DNA of 64,000 nt from Branchinecta lynchi (taxonomy: Eukaryota; Arthropoda; Branchiopoda; Anostraca; Branchinectidae), in the NCBI GenBank assembly GCA_023053575.1, contig JAKZAP010000018.1, forward strand, positions 17,078,202 through 17,142,201, read 5' to 3'. The position numbers were made by a program, and so were the translations under genes. The notes beneath the pieces are model-generated. The model did no database searches. It saw nothing but the letters and a program-made list of their open reading frames with translations, and was not told the DNA's origin. Below, in pieces: positions 43,191 to 54,943 of this stretch. How positions within the stretch are numbered: the stretch's first letter is position 1; each line of letters begins with the position of its first letter.

Positions 43191-44676
43191 CAAGGCTCTC
43201 TGGAATAAAAATAAAAAAAAACCCAGACAGGTTATCCGTCTTACCAGAGTTCCTGCTGAACCAGTAATTAGTATCACTTATGATCCTTGGGACCAGCACA
43301 AGTAAATTGTAACAGTTATGGCACCAAAATAGCAGAATAATAAGAGGGAGGGGCTAATTACTTATTACGGTGGCCTCTGGCGTAAAATAATAACAAGAAT
43401 TGTAGCCGAATAGTTCAGTAGTTCAATAGAACTCTCAGATCTCTGTTATAGCTTCTCAATTTTCAGTCCTTGTAGACAGCTCGTCTTGCTTCTTTGTTCT
43501 CGCTTTTTATAAAACACTAATTTAACCACCCTTTAAAACCTGCATAGAGGGCTTTACATCTGCCTTTTATTGACCAATCAGGAAGGATAATCTGGAGTAG
43601 AGAATGAGATTAGAGACTTGATCACCAAAGCAACTTCTCAGTTCTGCAGAATTGCAAAACCTTTCACATTCTTGATTCAGACGAATATGCAAGAAAAGGG
43701 AATTAGCGTCTTCTTGAATAGTAAATAAATACAAAAAAAGAGAATTGTGGGAAGAATCCGACTTGTTGCATGATGAGAGGACATAAGGAGATTTGGTGAG
43801 CTATGTGATATTCATGTCTTGGAAGTTCTAAATTTTTTAATGGTTTAGAGGATAGATTTAAAGTATTATCGATGCCAGGAGCATGCCAATGCACAGATTT
43901 GTTAACCCCAGTGTAGGTAATTGCAAGATAAATCTCAACGCATAGCTACCAAAACGTAATTTGCAATCAACAATGAAAAATTCTGATTGTGCTCTGTTGC
44001 AAACATTTTCTGTTATCTGGCAGCTCCACAAGGGAGTTTAACATTGCCAGACAGTAGGGCTTGTTTGTACTGCAATTGCACTTTACAGAGACAACTTAAG
44101 AGTTGTTTGTTCTTTTCTGATGTTTCGGGATAGGGTTGTGTTTGAGTGTTTCCAGTAATACAAATTCTGGTTGGATTGCTGATGGTTAAATCAGTGTCCT
44201 GATTTCACTTATAAAATCTGGTACATGGTTCAGTACGATACTGAACGCTGAACCCTACGATATGCAGAAAGCTACTGAAATTTTGGAAGTTGATGAAAAT
44301 TTTGGTTCATTTCACATGGGAAGAGATGCATTTGTTACGTCCACTGCCTTGCCTGAACTAATAGTGATGACCAGACTTGTTTTCAGTTTATCTCAGCGAT
44401 ATTTTACTTATTGATTCTGGACAGGTACCGGACTTTACTTAAATACTTAGCCATAATCTTTCTCATAAGGCTCAAGCATGCCTTAAATCCAAATATCCAT
44501 GCAATAATTCATCTTCCTCTTTTGTCATAATAAAAATTTTGTTTTGTTTTTTTTGTCTTCTTTTGAGATTGAGAGCCGGTAAGAAAAAAACAAAAAAAAG
44601 TATGAGATATAGTGGAGCACAGATCTAATGACCAAACTAACTAGTAGCATGCAGTGATATTCAGGTCTTGTTCCAG
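43190..44676. other. Left arm, no gene recognised
   Basis: Sequence shared with the right arm (57671-59520). Short frames occur but none has recognisable motifs. The right arm carries an extra ~430 bp near 58690-59120. Confidence 0.4.
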
Positions 44677-44803
44677 ATTGTTCTTCGAGAGCGAACGAGG
44701 AGTACTCCCGAACACCGAGTTTGTCTTCGAAGAGCTGTCCCCGTCGTTTACGCCGGATAACGCTGACAGAGAACTCGAGAACTTTGAACTTGTAAATGTT
44801 TTG
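44677..44803 (+). CDS. Candidate exon A, left-arm copy
   Basis: Bounded by TTGTTCCAG| and TTTTG|GTGAGTC. After one split-codon base, 42 codons are open in a single frame, acidic and GC-rich (motifs FFESERGVLPNTEF, FEELSPSF, ELENFELVNVL). The other two frames contain stops. The right-arm copy (57544-57670) has identical length and borders. Two visible differences fall in the open frame: one silent (CCG/CCT) and one replacing N by P. The product is not recognised. Confidence 0.5.
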
Positions 44804-45472
44804 GTGAGTCTCTGATATACCGTAGTTCCTCTTGTGGAAATTTGAACGGTGGTGTGAAAATGTGAACAGCGATGGGTAGAGACTCGGGTAGAGTAGTTCT
44901 CATCTTCATTAGCTTCTGAATGGTTACTTACTTGTTATCTCTACTGCCCTATCCAGCTCCTGCTAGATTTCCGATTCTGATCATTTGTTTGGGTGCATCC
45001 CCTTACTTGTTCCTTTTAGCATCTTAGGTTAGCATTCTGGACTTCTTTTCGGATAAAGTGTTAAATTTGTTTTCGGTAGCATTGTTGTCTTCCCGTTATT
45101 TACAGTGATTCCGGATCTTGATATTACCCTCCCATCTGACCTGCGTAGGAAAATCTTTCTTTCGATGCTATGTCAAACGCTTGTTACCCAGTGCCAAACA
45201 CCAGTCATTGTAGGTACCGGAAATCTAACCTACTCTACTATAGATTGATACGAATTCTGACTAGGTGATTTCTAAACTTCACTGGACGATGAGTGTTTTG
45301 CTGAGTCAGGGTATCCAGCGATAGGCATATGGTATGCTAAATGCTGGATAGAACGAGCTTTTGGCATACGTTAACCCAAAATCAAGAGGTTGTGGTAGAC
45401 TAGGCTATAGTCTGAATGTATGGACCTATTTCCCTAGTTCAGTAAATAACTAATCTTGTTCTCTCTTTACAG

Positions 45473-45557
45473 GAAGCAATGTCAGTCATTTTGTCTCCAT
45501 AGTTCAGAACAACAAGCTGCACAATCACACTGGCTTGGATTCATTACACCGAAAATG
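45473..45557 (+). pseudogene. Candidate exon B, left-arm copy, disabled
   Basis: Preceded by CTCTCTTTACAG| and followed by |GTAAGAAC. In the frame that continues exon A the left copy has TAG where the right copy has TGG (codon 10), and it lacks one base near the 3' end (85 against 86 nt). The left copy could not be translated through exon B in that frame. Confidence 0.5.
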
Positions 45558-45594
45558 GTAAGAACCCATACATCTTTACAGTAGCCTAGTTTGC

Positions 45595-46010
45595 ATGCAA
45601 CTAAAGTCCATGTCGATCGGATAAATCATATTGCTATTGATCTTAAAAAGGCTTTCAATTTAGTCAAGCATGCCAACCTTTTGGACTAGCCATTTACAAA
45701 ATGTAATGTAGAATATTTTTAGTAAGAATCGTCGCTAGTGTTAGGCTATATCAGATAGGAGGCAACTGCTAAATATAAATCAATCTATTCCGAATGTCTC
45801 CCGGGTTTTTTTACGGAGTACCGCAAGGTACAATTTTAGGTCCTTCACTGTTTCTCCTCCTGGCAAGGAGTTCATTTTCCGACCTGTGGAATTACGCGGA
45901 TGATCTCTCGCTTGTTGAGATTTGTCGGAGAAACATTAAAAGTTCTGTAACATGTGCCTTCGATCGGGTAAGCTTCTATCCCGATATGGGGCTCCTACCG
46001 ACAAACTAAT
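45595..46010 (+). pseudogene. LINE RT fragment (L2/CR1-like)
   Basis: HVDRINHIAIDLKKAFNLV is the RT palm entry. After shifts come FFYGVPQGTILGP and LWNYADDLSLVEI. It is closely related to the fragment at 10930-11580. The first half is duplicated inverted in the right arm (56530-56760), and the GVPQGTILGP part is at 54902-54945. Confidence 0.75.
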
Positions 46011-46264
46011 TCAATTTTTCTTTTGTTTTGTCTGGCCTTTCCAAGACTTTTGCCATATGGCATTTTGTAATCAGTTCACTTGTACCACAGTTGGCATTCT
46101 TGCCATGAGCAAACATTGTTCCTTCTTTTTTTCCAGTCTTTTTTTTTCAGCCGCTTTCCATGATCGTTGCCAGGTATGACAACCTTGGTAAAATTTGCAC
46201 TGCAGGTCTCCGGATGATTATGCTCCTCGGAAACAATGAACGGGAGCATGATACGTCACATAAA

Positions 46265-46578
46265 GAGCGTGTTCCAGACCACTTATTTTAGTTACTACGC
46301 ATGACGTCACGAATTTTGGCTTTTTGGCGTCAAGGCTGAAATGTATTTTTATATTTTCGGCAAAATATCATGAGACTGGCTAATCAGGCAAATCAGGTGA
46401 CAGATATTCGCAGTTACCACGTGTGCTACGCAGGCTACGCCCCCAAGCGTGGTAAGCAAATAGTTACAATCAGTTACTATTTCGAGAAAGTTGGAACGGT
46501 CAGCGTAGTAACTTTTCACGAGGTTAGAACGAAAAGAGTAACTAAGAGTTACTATTATTAGAAGCGTGGAACACGCTC
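46265..46578. mobile_element. GAGCGTGTTCCA-family MITE, most complete copy
   Basis: 12-bp perfect termini GAGCGTGTTCCA (46265-46276) and TGGAACACGCTC (46567-46578). It contains ACTACGCATGACGTCACG and the GTAAGCAAATAGTTAC core. The flanks (ATAAA left, AAAGA right) give no clear TSD. Confidence 0.8.
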
Positions 46579-47059
46579 AAAGAAAACAAGCACAGCAAGC
46601 GTAATAATCACTGTATTGCCAACAAAGGAGATAGATACACTTACGAAGTGAAGAATCTCGGGAATGAGAATGGATGGAAATACTACTGAAGTAGAATGAA
46701 TTGCTATCATAAGTACGACGTTTCCTTTAAATATCATCATAAATTTTTTACTACTATCTAAATTAGTGCCTTATGCTCATGATGTTTGCTTAACTAACTA
46801 TAATAGCAAACCTAGCCTATCCAAATAGCAAGCTATAATATAACGTATGACGGTCCCCGATAAGTTGAGATTAAACATGACCCAAGGTAGCTAACTTATC
46901 TTTCATTGGTCAAGCCGCCTTGTATGATGAGGGATGCTTATGAAGCGTTGCTCGAAATGTGGAAAAGCCTCTATATTCTCTGTGATTGGGTCGTCCCAGA
47001 AAGGGGTACGTTTTTTGGTTTACGTTTACGTTTTTGGGATCCCAAAACGTAAGTGGAGG
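46579..47059. other. Non-coding stretch
   Basis: Nothing recognised before the next repeat. From about 46850 it may already belong to the composite repeat that continues to 48395. Confidence 0.35.
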
Positions 47060-48395
47060 GATACCTATGACATCGCAAAAGTTGTCCGTCTGTCCGTCTG
47101 TAATCACGATAACTCTCGAAGGGAATGAGATATTTTGATGAAACTTGGTGTGAGGATTCGTTGGGTCGTCGGACCAGTCGAGTTCGTAGATGGGCTTTGT
47201 AGCCCGACATTTAGGGGTGGGGGAGGGGGCTTAAATTAAGGGGCAAACAAAATATTTTGAAACAGCTAATGTGATAGTCGACTATGGGGTAAGAAGACAT
47301 GCTGAGCACGATGGTGAAAATCTTGTGAAAATCCGATGACAAAAATATTTTGTCATCGGACGAGTAGTTCGTCCGGAATCCGGCCAAAACCGGAAAGTTT
47401 GTTAACAGTAAAAGTTTTATTTGAAGTTGATTAGATGTTCGATTTAGGGGTAGGAAGACATGCTGAAGGCGATGGTAAAAACCATTTTGTCATCGGACGA
47501 GTAGTTCGTCCGGAATCCGGCCAAAACCGGAAAGTTTGTTAAAAGTAAAAGTTTTATTTGAAGTTGATTAGATGTTTGATTTAGGGGTAGGAAGACATGC
47601 TGAAGACGATGGTGAAAACCATTTTGTCATCGGACAAGTAGTTCGTCCGGAATCCGGCCAATACCGGAAAGTTTGTTAAAAGTAAAAGTTTTATTTGAAG
47701 TTGATTCGATTTAGGGGTAGGAAGACATGCTGAAGACGATGGTGAAAACCATTTTCTCGACGGACAAGTAGTTCGCCAGAAATCCGGCCGAAACCGGAAA
47801 GTTTGTTAAAATTCTAAGTTTTATTTCGAGTTGATTAGATGTTCGGTTTAGGGCAAGAAGACATGCTGAACACTTATGTGAAAACAATTTTCTACCCGGA
47901 CATGTAGTTCGCCCGGAATCCGGCGAATACCGGAAAGTTGGTTAAAAGTAAAAGTTTAATTTGAAGTTGATTAAATGTTTTATTTATGGGTAAAAAGACA
48001 TGCCGAACACGATGGTTAAAATCATTTTCTCGCTGGAGAACTAGTTCGCCCGGAATCCGGCCAAACCGGAAAATTTTTTAAAAGTAAAAGCTTTATCTGA
48101 AGCTGATTAGATGATATATTTAGGGGTAAGAAGAGACGCTGAGTCGGTATATGACAATGGTTTTTTACCCGGACATACAATTATTCCGGAATCCGGTTGT
48201 AACCGGATTTTTTTTTCAGTCAAACTTTTATTCAAAGTTGATTAGATGTTCTTTACAGGGATAAGGAGATACGCTGGTTTTGTTTCTGTATTTTTTTGTT
48301 TTGCTGGACTAGTAGTTCGCTCGGAAATCGGCAGGAAGTCTCGGTCAGTATCGTCAAAATAGATATGGCTTATAGAGGTATATCTGAACTTGGTT
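47060..48395 (+). repeat. Composite repeat: TDR-like leader plus 136-bp minisatellite
   Basis: A leader with GTTGTCCGTCTGTCCGTCTG, GATAACTCTCGAAGGGA and GAAACTTGGTGTGAGGATTC is followed by eight tandem units. Unit starts (the AAGACATGCTGA position) are about 47293, 47455, 47592, 47722, 47858, 47995, 48131 and 48266, so after the first unit the period is 130-137 bp. Each unit carries TAGTTCGTCCGGAATCCGGC and AAAGTTTTATTTGAAGTTGA. Confidence 0.88.
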
Positions 48396-49907
48396 TTCTC
48401 TGATGATTAGCCTGTCCAAGACTGGATCTGGCGAAGACAAGACTCGATTGTCTGAATCAAATATTAGATTTTTGGGATCCCATCGACACCTTTGGTCTTG
48501 TTTAGTTTACTGTCATGCTGATTCAGACCTCCACAACTTTATTTATACAGCTATTATTTTCCGTCTTCGTTTAACTTGTAGGTAAAAGAAAGCAGAGTCG
48601 TGGATCCCCTTTCTTACCGTAGTTAATACCCACCCTGCGGTATTTCACTAATTCTTACGTCTGTCGCGGTTCGCTCTTTTCTAGGCCACTACCCCGAGTC
48701 TTGTCACCATTATAGTTCTACTGGATAGACCGGCAAGACCTGTTACACAGTTGTCCTGCAGTACGTTGGATAACAGCTAGAAGCAGCATTGTTCTTTTCG
48801 TAAATTGATCACGATTTATCTACCACGAAAAAAGCTATCAATGTTCATAGACAAATCCGAAATGCTAAGTCTCCCAGTAAGATCCAGCGGTTCGTTATTG
48901 GGGAATGCATAACTTATCACTCCTCTCGCCCGGTAAGGTTGTGATGCTCATTTGAGAGAATATTTAAACTAACCCTCCTTCTTTTTCAGGTGGACAAGCG
49001 TGATACAAGAGAATTAATCAGCTTCCAGGACAGAATCTGCAATTTGTAAACTGTGTTCAGTGCCTTGCTTCTTCTGGATTCCACGGACGTAGGACTGAAA
49101 ACGGTCGCTGCCTAGTTTTCAAAGTAGCCGTTTTTCCTCCGAATATTGGTAGAGCATTGACAAAATCAGCCGTCAAATCGCCACAGTCTACGGTTGCCGT
49201 GTGATTATGGAACAATTTTGACATGATTAGTGAGGCATTGTTGCGTTTGAAAATCCTTGGTTGCGTTTGAAAATCGTTTGAAAAACTTTACATTCAAGCA
49301 AGAGGGTTTGTTCCTGCTGATATTCAAGCCGCTGCTTCGTCCGACTATTTATATGGCCAAGCTGTACAGTAAGAACTTACTACAATTACGATATTGGAGC
49401 CATGACCAGATCCAAAGGAGAGCCACCAAATTCTTACTATCTGCGTCATCTACTCTCTGATACCTTTGTGATCCTTAGAGGTGAAAGTGTTCTGTCCTGC
49501 AGTATATTCATACTAATAATTGTCCCCTACTGATAGTGCACGTTGAGCGGTGTTGCTGTATGGTATTGATTAACACTCCCAACCGGAAACGTGCATCCCT
49601 GTGTTTTCAGGTTCTGATTCTCCAGAGCAATTTTCAAGTCAAGATTATGTACAATAAAAGTTATTCCTGCGAGTCTCTCTTTCGTACTCTCTTTCGTAGT
49701 TCGGCTTCCTGAAACTGATGCTTAGTAAGTTTGCTGTGCGAATCTGCGTTTGAACTGCTAGCAGGAGAGAAAACGTATCGCATGGCGACAGGTCCTACTG
49801 ACGAAGGACTGAGGATAAAACTTGTGGAAAAGCCCACAATAAAAGGGAAGAAACCGACTTCACCCTTTTTTTCTCAGTATCAGCAAATGTCAAGTTTGCT
49901 AAAAGTC
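48396..49907. other. Spacer, mostly non-coding; one exon-like segment
   Basis: The block 48400-48500 (TCCAAGACTGGATCTGGCGA ... GATCCCATCGACACC) recurs near 22700-22800 inverted and near 52150. After TTCTTTTTCAG at about 48990, frames such as VDKRDTRELISFQDRICNL, then stop, and CVQCLASSGFHGRRTENG suggest old coding, perhaps a terminal exon or a retroelement C-terminus (LWNNF near 49208). I cannot decide. Confidence 0.35.
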
Positions 49908-50258
49908 TAGGCTTCATCTTCCAGATTTTTCTTCCGGATACCAGAAAGCCGTTCGTCAAGACGGATCTGAAAGGTGAAGCCAGGTCAAAAACGTCTGGAA
50001 GTCCGGGGTGTTGGACGCCCCAGATTCCGGATGTCTGGAAGGTACCAGAGAGGCAACCGGTTCGAGAGACAACAAATATGCAGATGTAGGAAGAAACGGG
50101 AAAGTGATTGACAGTTGGGCTGGGATGTAATTTGTAGGAGATGTTTGAACTGGGAAGGGGAATCTAGGAAAGGTTAAAGAATAACAAAATCAGCTGTCAT
50201 CATTTCATGAAAATTCACTATGCGGAAGCCTGGGACGTCTGAAAGGTGAGGCCTGGGC
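49908..50258. mobile_element. MITE-like element, AGGCTTCACCTTCCAGA termini
   Basis: AGGCTTCATCTTCCAGA at the left, and GTCTGAAAGGTGAGGCCT, its inverted form, at the right. A partial relative lies at 36610-36700. No TSD is visible. Confidence 0.55.
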
Positions 50259-50879
50259 TGAAGTGAGCGAGACAAATCAGCGCCATCTATAGGTTAGTCT
50301 TTGACATGAAAGAAATGAATATAGGTGGCGCTAACGATTCGAAATAAACTGATTTCCTTCGGCAAGTAAGCCTTGAAACTGGCTGGTATCTAACCTTACA
50401 AACAGTACAATGGCAGTCACATAAACATTATTTTGTATGGCTTTCCTGTTTCAGTTTGACAGTTCTTGTGAGTACGCCTTGAAGAGCCATCTAGCGACTT
50501 TTTTACGCCGAAATCACAAAACGTGTTCCACGAAGGGTGTGGGGGGGGGGGCGAAGCCTAAAACTGAAAAAAATATCTATTGGAGGTCCAGGATAGCTTA
50601 CATGACCAAAAATCATAGCTCCTTTAGTTTATTTATGAAAGACTTTCATTGCTAAAATGTAACCATCAGCCTCTTTGGTCGAGGCGAGAACACGAACCTG
50701 TCATGAAAGAGTCTCGCGCTAAAAACTCGTCCAGTATGTGAGCAGACAGATCGCAAGCCAACAAGACCGATTAGAGAATCTATGTTCCTAACCGATAAAT
50801 TAGGCTATCCCCCCTTCCCCCAATTTTCAGAGTGCGAGTTCCAGAGGTTTCCCTCACTTCGTTAAATTAAGTGACCTAT
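50259..50879. other. Non-coding stretch
   Basis: No gene recognised. A G-run at 50542-50551 and a 72-codon frame without motifs. Confidence 0.35.
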
Positions 50880-51800
50880 GACTTTTAAAAGTTGCCCGTC
50901 TATCACGACGATAACTCTTGAAGAGATTGAGAGATTTTGGTCAAACTTGGTGTGAGTATTCGTAGGGTCAAACGTACAGTCTAAGTTCACAGATGGGCCC
51001 GGAACCATATATTTTGGGGTGGCGGAGGGGTTTCGGCATTAAAGCACAAGTCTTACTAGAAATGATATTCCCATTGTGGAATAGGTCAGGAAAAGTGTTT
51101 CCCGAAAATACAATTACTTTCCACCAAAAATAAGCAATTTTCTTGATAGCGCTTGTCGACTCTATCCAGCACTCCTGCTCACCGACGCGGTGGTTGGGCG
51201 CAAAACATTTGAAAACTGAACGTACCGTGGTTAAGTGGGAAAACTAGCAAACAAAAGAAGTAAAAAACAGAAGATTCCCATATCATTATGTGTGACAGAT
51301 TCTGATTGGACGTTGAAGATTCCGGCAAGCTTCACGTTGTGTGACGGGCAAAATTCGGCACGGCCGAAAAAGCGTTAAAAAGTCGTAGGCACGGAACGAG
51401 ATGATGAAGAAAGGTCGGAATTTTAGAAGCTTAAAATTCCACAAGGGAGCTAGATATATTATAAAAGGCAGAATAAGCGAGATGGGTCCTTTAAGAGATG
51501 AACAAAATATTTGTTCAAGTTAATGCGACAGTCAAGTTAAGGGTAAGAAGACACGCTGAATCCTCAACTGAACTTCTTTTTCTCACCAGAAAAATAGTTC
51601 GTCTTGAATCCGGGAACAAGCGAAAGTTTGTGGATTTCTTTTTTTCTGATTTGAATTGAGGTTCGGCATAGGAGGTAAGAAGACATAATGAATCCATACA
51701 TGAACTTCACTTTCTCACTGGACAGATAGTTTTACTGGATTCCAGCCAAACCAAAAAAGATACAGTTTACCGAGAAATACTATTTCTTCTCTCCTCAGGT
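50880..51800 (+). repeat. Second copy of the composite leader plus 136-bp minisatellite
   Basis: The leader (GATAACTCTTGAAGAGATTG, AAACTTGGTGTGAGTATTCG) is followed after about 500 bp by two and a part diverged satellite units (starts near 51548 and 51679). Same order and orientation as 47060-48395. Confidence 0.7.
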
Positions 51801-51904
51801 TGATAGTCAAGTCGGGATCTTGAATGTTTAAGAATGAACCTGATTTTTTATATTCTTTTCGCTAAAAAGCCTTACCTTCACTGTCAAAAAAAATCTTGCA
51901 GTGT

Positions 51905-52010
51905 TTGCTACTGGGATTAACCTTATCTTTATTGAGATAAGATTATCCCTAATTCGGATTAATTCCCAAAAGAGATAAGATTAATCCTAGTAAAAAAAAC
52001 TGCATCCTTA
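51905..52010. repeat. Nested hairpins with GGGATTAA / TTAATCC
   Basis: GGGATTAACCTTATCTTTAT and GATAAGATTATCCC form a hairpin. GGATTAATTCC and GAGATAAGATTAATCC extend a clover-like series of inverted segments. Confidence 0.55.
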
Positions 52011-53454
52011 TTCCGAGAAACTTTTTAGTGTTGTGGATCTGATTAATGGTCTATTACGAAGATTACGAGATCTGTCTGGAGGCTGGTAAAGAACGAACCT
52101 CTGCAATACTCGATTGTCTGTCCTAGAAAGATGAACAAATATTCCCCGCTCGGGTCCCATCGAAACCTATGGTCTTGTTGTATGTGTAAACGCCGATAAC
52201 GTAAAGTCTTCACAAACAAAAGTTTTACCTTGATCATTCTTAGTACCAGTGGCACTTTAAATTCAGTACAAGAGCTTACAGACGGCGAGAACCCAACTGA
52301 AAATCCTTGAATCCACAGAGAAATGCTCGAAGAAATGCGAGACAACTATATAGCAGCTTATTTGGCACTCGAATACCTTTTCTACGCCTAAAAGTCCTCT
52401 CGTCGAGTAGCCGAGTAAAAAAAAAAATGCAGCCTAGTGCTTTCACGAGTTTCCTATCATATAAACATATAGTTTCGGATAAGCTTTTAATATCAAACAC
52501 GGTACAAAATTTAAACTGGGCCTACCTCGAACTAGTCAATCAGCCTCGCTGAAGAAACAGGGGCTACGATCTGGCATGACACGGACGTTGCTATGTTAGA
52601 ATCACAGAAAGCTCATCTGGTTTGATCCTTACGCGTCAAATAAGCCCCCTTTCAACTGAGCGAATCGGACATCCAGACATCAGATCCAGGGCATTTGCTC
52701 TTCCCACCCATCAAGTTTTACCGAAATCAGAACACTTCCGGTCTGCAAGTCCTCCCATCGAGTTCAGACATAGTCTGAACATCGGAATAACATACCTAGT
52801 CCATATGACCACTATAATCTCCAAGTTCCATTCCAACGTGTTTAACAAATTTTCGGGACTCCCCCTCCAACTTCCCCACGTGGTCGGAGACAGTTTAGAC
52901 AAGTGACTGTCACATCTAGAGATTTTGCTTCTACCACTCATCAAATTTTATTCAAATAGGAGCACTTATTGTATCCCTCTTAGACTACACCCCCACCAAA
53001 CTCGGATCCGGCCGTGACCCAAAAATCGATCATCTAGGCCATACAAGTTTCATCCCTATCTTCTATCCGTATGTTTTTTACCCATGTGGCAGACCTTACC
53101 CCCCCCCCCAAACATGATCGGATGACGGATGGAGACAGACCGACAGACATCATCGATTTATCTAGCATTTGTCGAAGTCCGCAAGTGCCCTAACAAGAAT
53201 AGTCAAGTCAAAAAGCACTAATGAAACAAGTAACCTTAGCTCCCTCAAGGCTTCTCTATTCTTTATAACTCTTTCCACACGGAAGCACCAGCGAAACAAA
53301 TAATGAAACTCCTTAACGCTTTCCTATTCGTCAAAACATTTCCGATTCATGAAAATTCTCTAATTCACTAATCACTGATAATGAAGCCTCCTTCACATAA
53401 AAGCTCAGTTCCGGTAAATTCGGGCGTCGCTTATCACGATAGATGGCTTTAAAC
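52011..53454. other. Spacer with diverged TDR-like repeats
   Basis: 52640-53200 holds diverged copies of the AAGTTTCAT...ATC(G)A motif with GACTCCCCCTCCAACT, and it ends GACAGACCGACAGACATCAT ... CGCAAGTGCCC. It is an older, more scattered version of the repeat at 54944-56528. No gene. Confidence 0.45.
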
Positions 53455-53830
53455 AATTTTCAGATTTCCAAAGCCTCTGTAAAGAAAATAAGAACAAACT
53501 TCCGTGCCCTTTGTGCTCTGATAAACATCTGCTCACACACTGAATTCTCCAGCTTGACACTTTTACTAACAAGTCCAGTCTTTGTGTTAGAATAAGTTCA
53601 CAGGTTTCGGAGCTTTCTCACAAGCTTCCCATTCACAGTTTGATGTACGATGTGGATATCAATGTCGCTGACCAGCTAAAAAAGACAAACTGTTACTTGG
53701 GAAGACACTAACTGACAGTAGAAGCTACTTCTTTTTCTCAAGGAAGTTTCCAGAGTTACTTGTTGGTTACATACGGCCTACTCAACCCTACTATCAGAGG
53801 TTGAATGACAACAAATAATCACTAAACGCT
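53455..53830 (+). pseudogene. Degraded retroelement-like coding remnant
   Basis: One plus frame with a few stops reads NKLPCPLCSDKHLLTH then LPIHSLMYDVDINVADQL and SYLLVTYGLLNP. The C-x2-C...H pattern recalls Gag zinc fingers of BEL/Pao elements. Codon-like composition is weak, so the call is tentative. Confidence 0.3.
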
Positions 53831-54901
53831 TTCTGTGAACATTTACTTTATACTGAGATCCCTCACAAGCACGACCATCTGGTAATTTGTGTTTTTATTG
53901 CCTTATTTAAAACCATCCCGCAGGATAAAAGTTCTGTCTGAATTCACCAGCTATTTCCTTCAGGAAAGAAGCGCTTACACTCCTTAACCATGAACGTTTC
54001 TTCGGACAGAAGCTTGTAACAACAAGCCGCGACTTGCGGCCTCACAAGAGACTTCAAAGAAGAAAACCTTCGGTAAGATTTCCAAATAAACTAAAGGCGT
54101 TTTTCCGCGACACAATTGTGGGCCACACAGTCGAGCCACAAGCTGAGACTCGCGAAAACGCCGTTTCGTCTATTTTGGGCGGTAATTTCAATTGTCGGAA
54201 ATTAAAATAAAATTCAGGTAAAATCTCAATAAACAGATCTTCAGGCTTTCGTCCTGTACAAAAAGGATCCTTATGTCTAAAAGCTAGTGAAAGTAGTTAA
54301 TTTTTTTTGTTTTGACACTATTTTGCTGCTAAACTTGAATTCCACGACAGATTCGAGACACAAAATCGACAATCACCTCGGCAGTTGTTTGTCGAATTCG
54401 AGCCACAACGGCAGCCACACAAATCTTTTTGGTCGCGGAAACACGCTTGTGAGCCGCACAAAAGACTGCGGAAACACTCTTTTTGAGCCACAATAGACCA
54501 GTGCCAGTGAAAAGGAATGGAAGATTCAGGTTGAGATAGTGTCCAATTCTTACTAAAATACAAATTCGTCTATACTTGAACAAAAAAAAAAATCCAGCGA
54601 GAGCAAGAAAACTGTGTGGCGAAGAGTTAAATAAAGTAGTTTTAGTCTGTCTTAGTTATTGACAATGACGGCGAGGCTGTTAGGAAATAGACCGTAAATA
54701 GTGTAGGCCTATACAGTGAGAAAACGCGGAAAATACAGTTATGAATTACCCGAGATGCAGTAGATCTGATCAGCCTTTTTATGCCGACTGTCTCTTCCAC
54801 GCGAGGTAAAGGTTGTAAAGTCACGCAATAGATAAACAAATATCTAGCTGCCGACTAAACACATGGATGCACATCCTTGTGTTAAATGCTATGTTGGATA
54901 C
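53831..54901. other. Spacer with GAGCCACAA-type repeat debris
   Basis: 54040-54190 and 54330-54490 share CGAGCCACAA and CGCGGAAA motifs with 11890-11990, in several orientations. It is probably a decayed MITE family. No gene. Confidence 0.4.
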
Positions 54902-54943
54902 AGTGAAGGACCTAAAATTGTACCTTGCGGTACTCCGTAAAAA

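Larger units (their letters stand above)
38957..45850 (+). repeat. Left arm of the 23.7-kb inverted duplication
   Basis: From ATCGAAAAAAAAGAG near 38963 to TAGGTCCTTCACTG at 45850 the sequence is, block by block, the reverse complement of 54902-62612. Long stretches (for example 43850-44110 against 58190-58440) differ at only a few percent of positions by eye. Left-only differences include 41594-42515 and a tandem copy of a ~330-bp unit (40675-41348). Confidence 0.88.
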
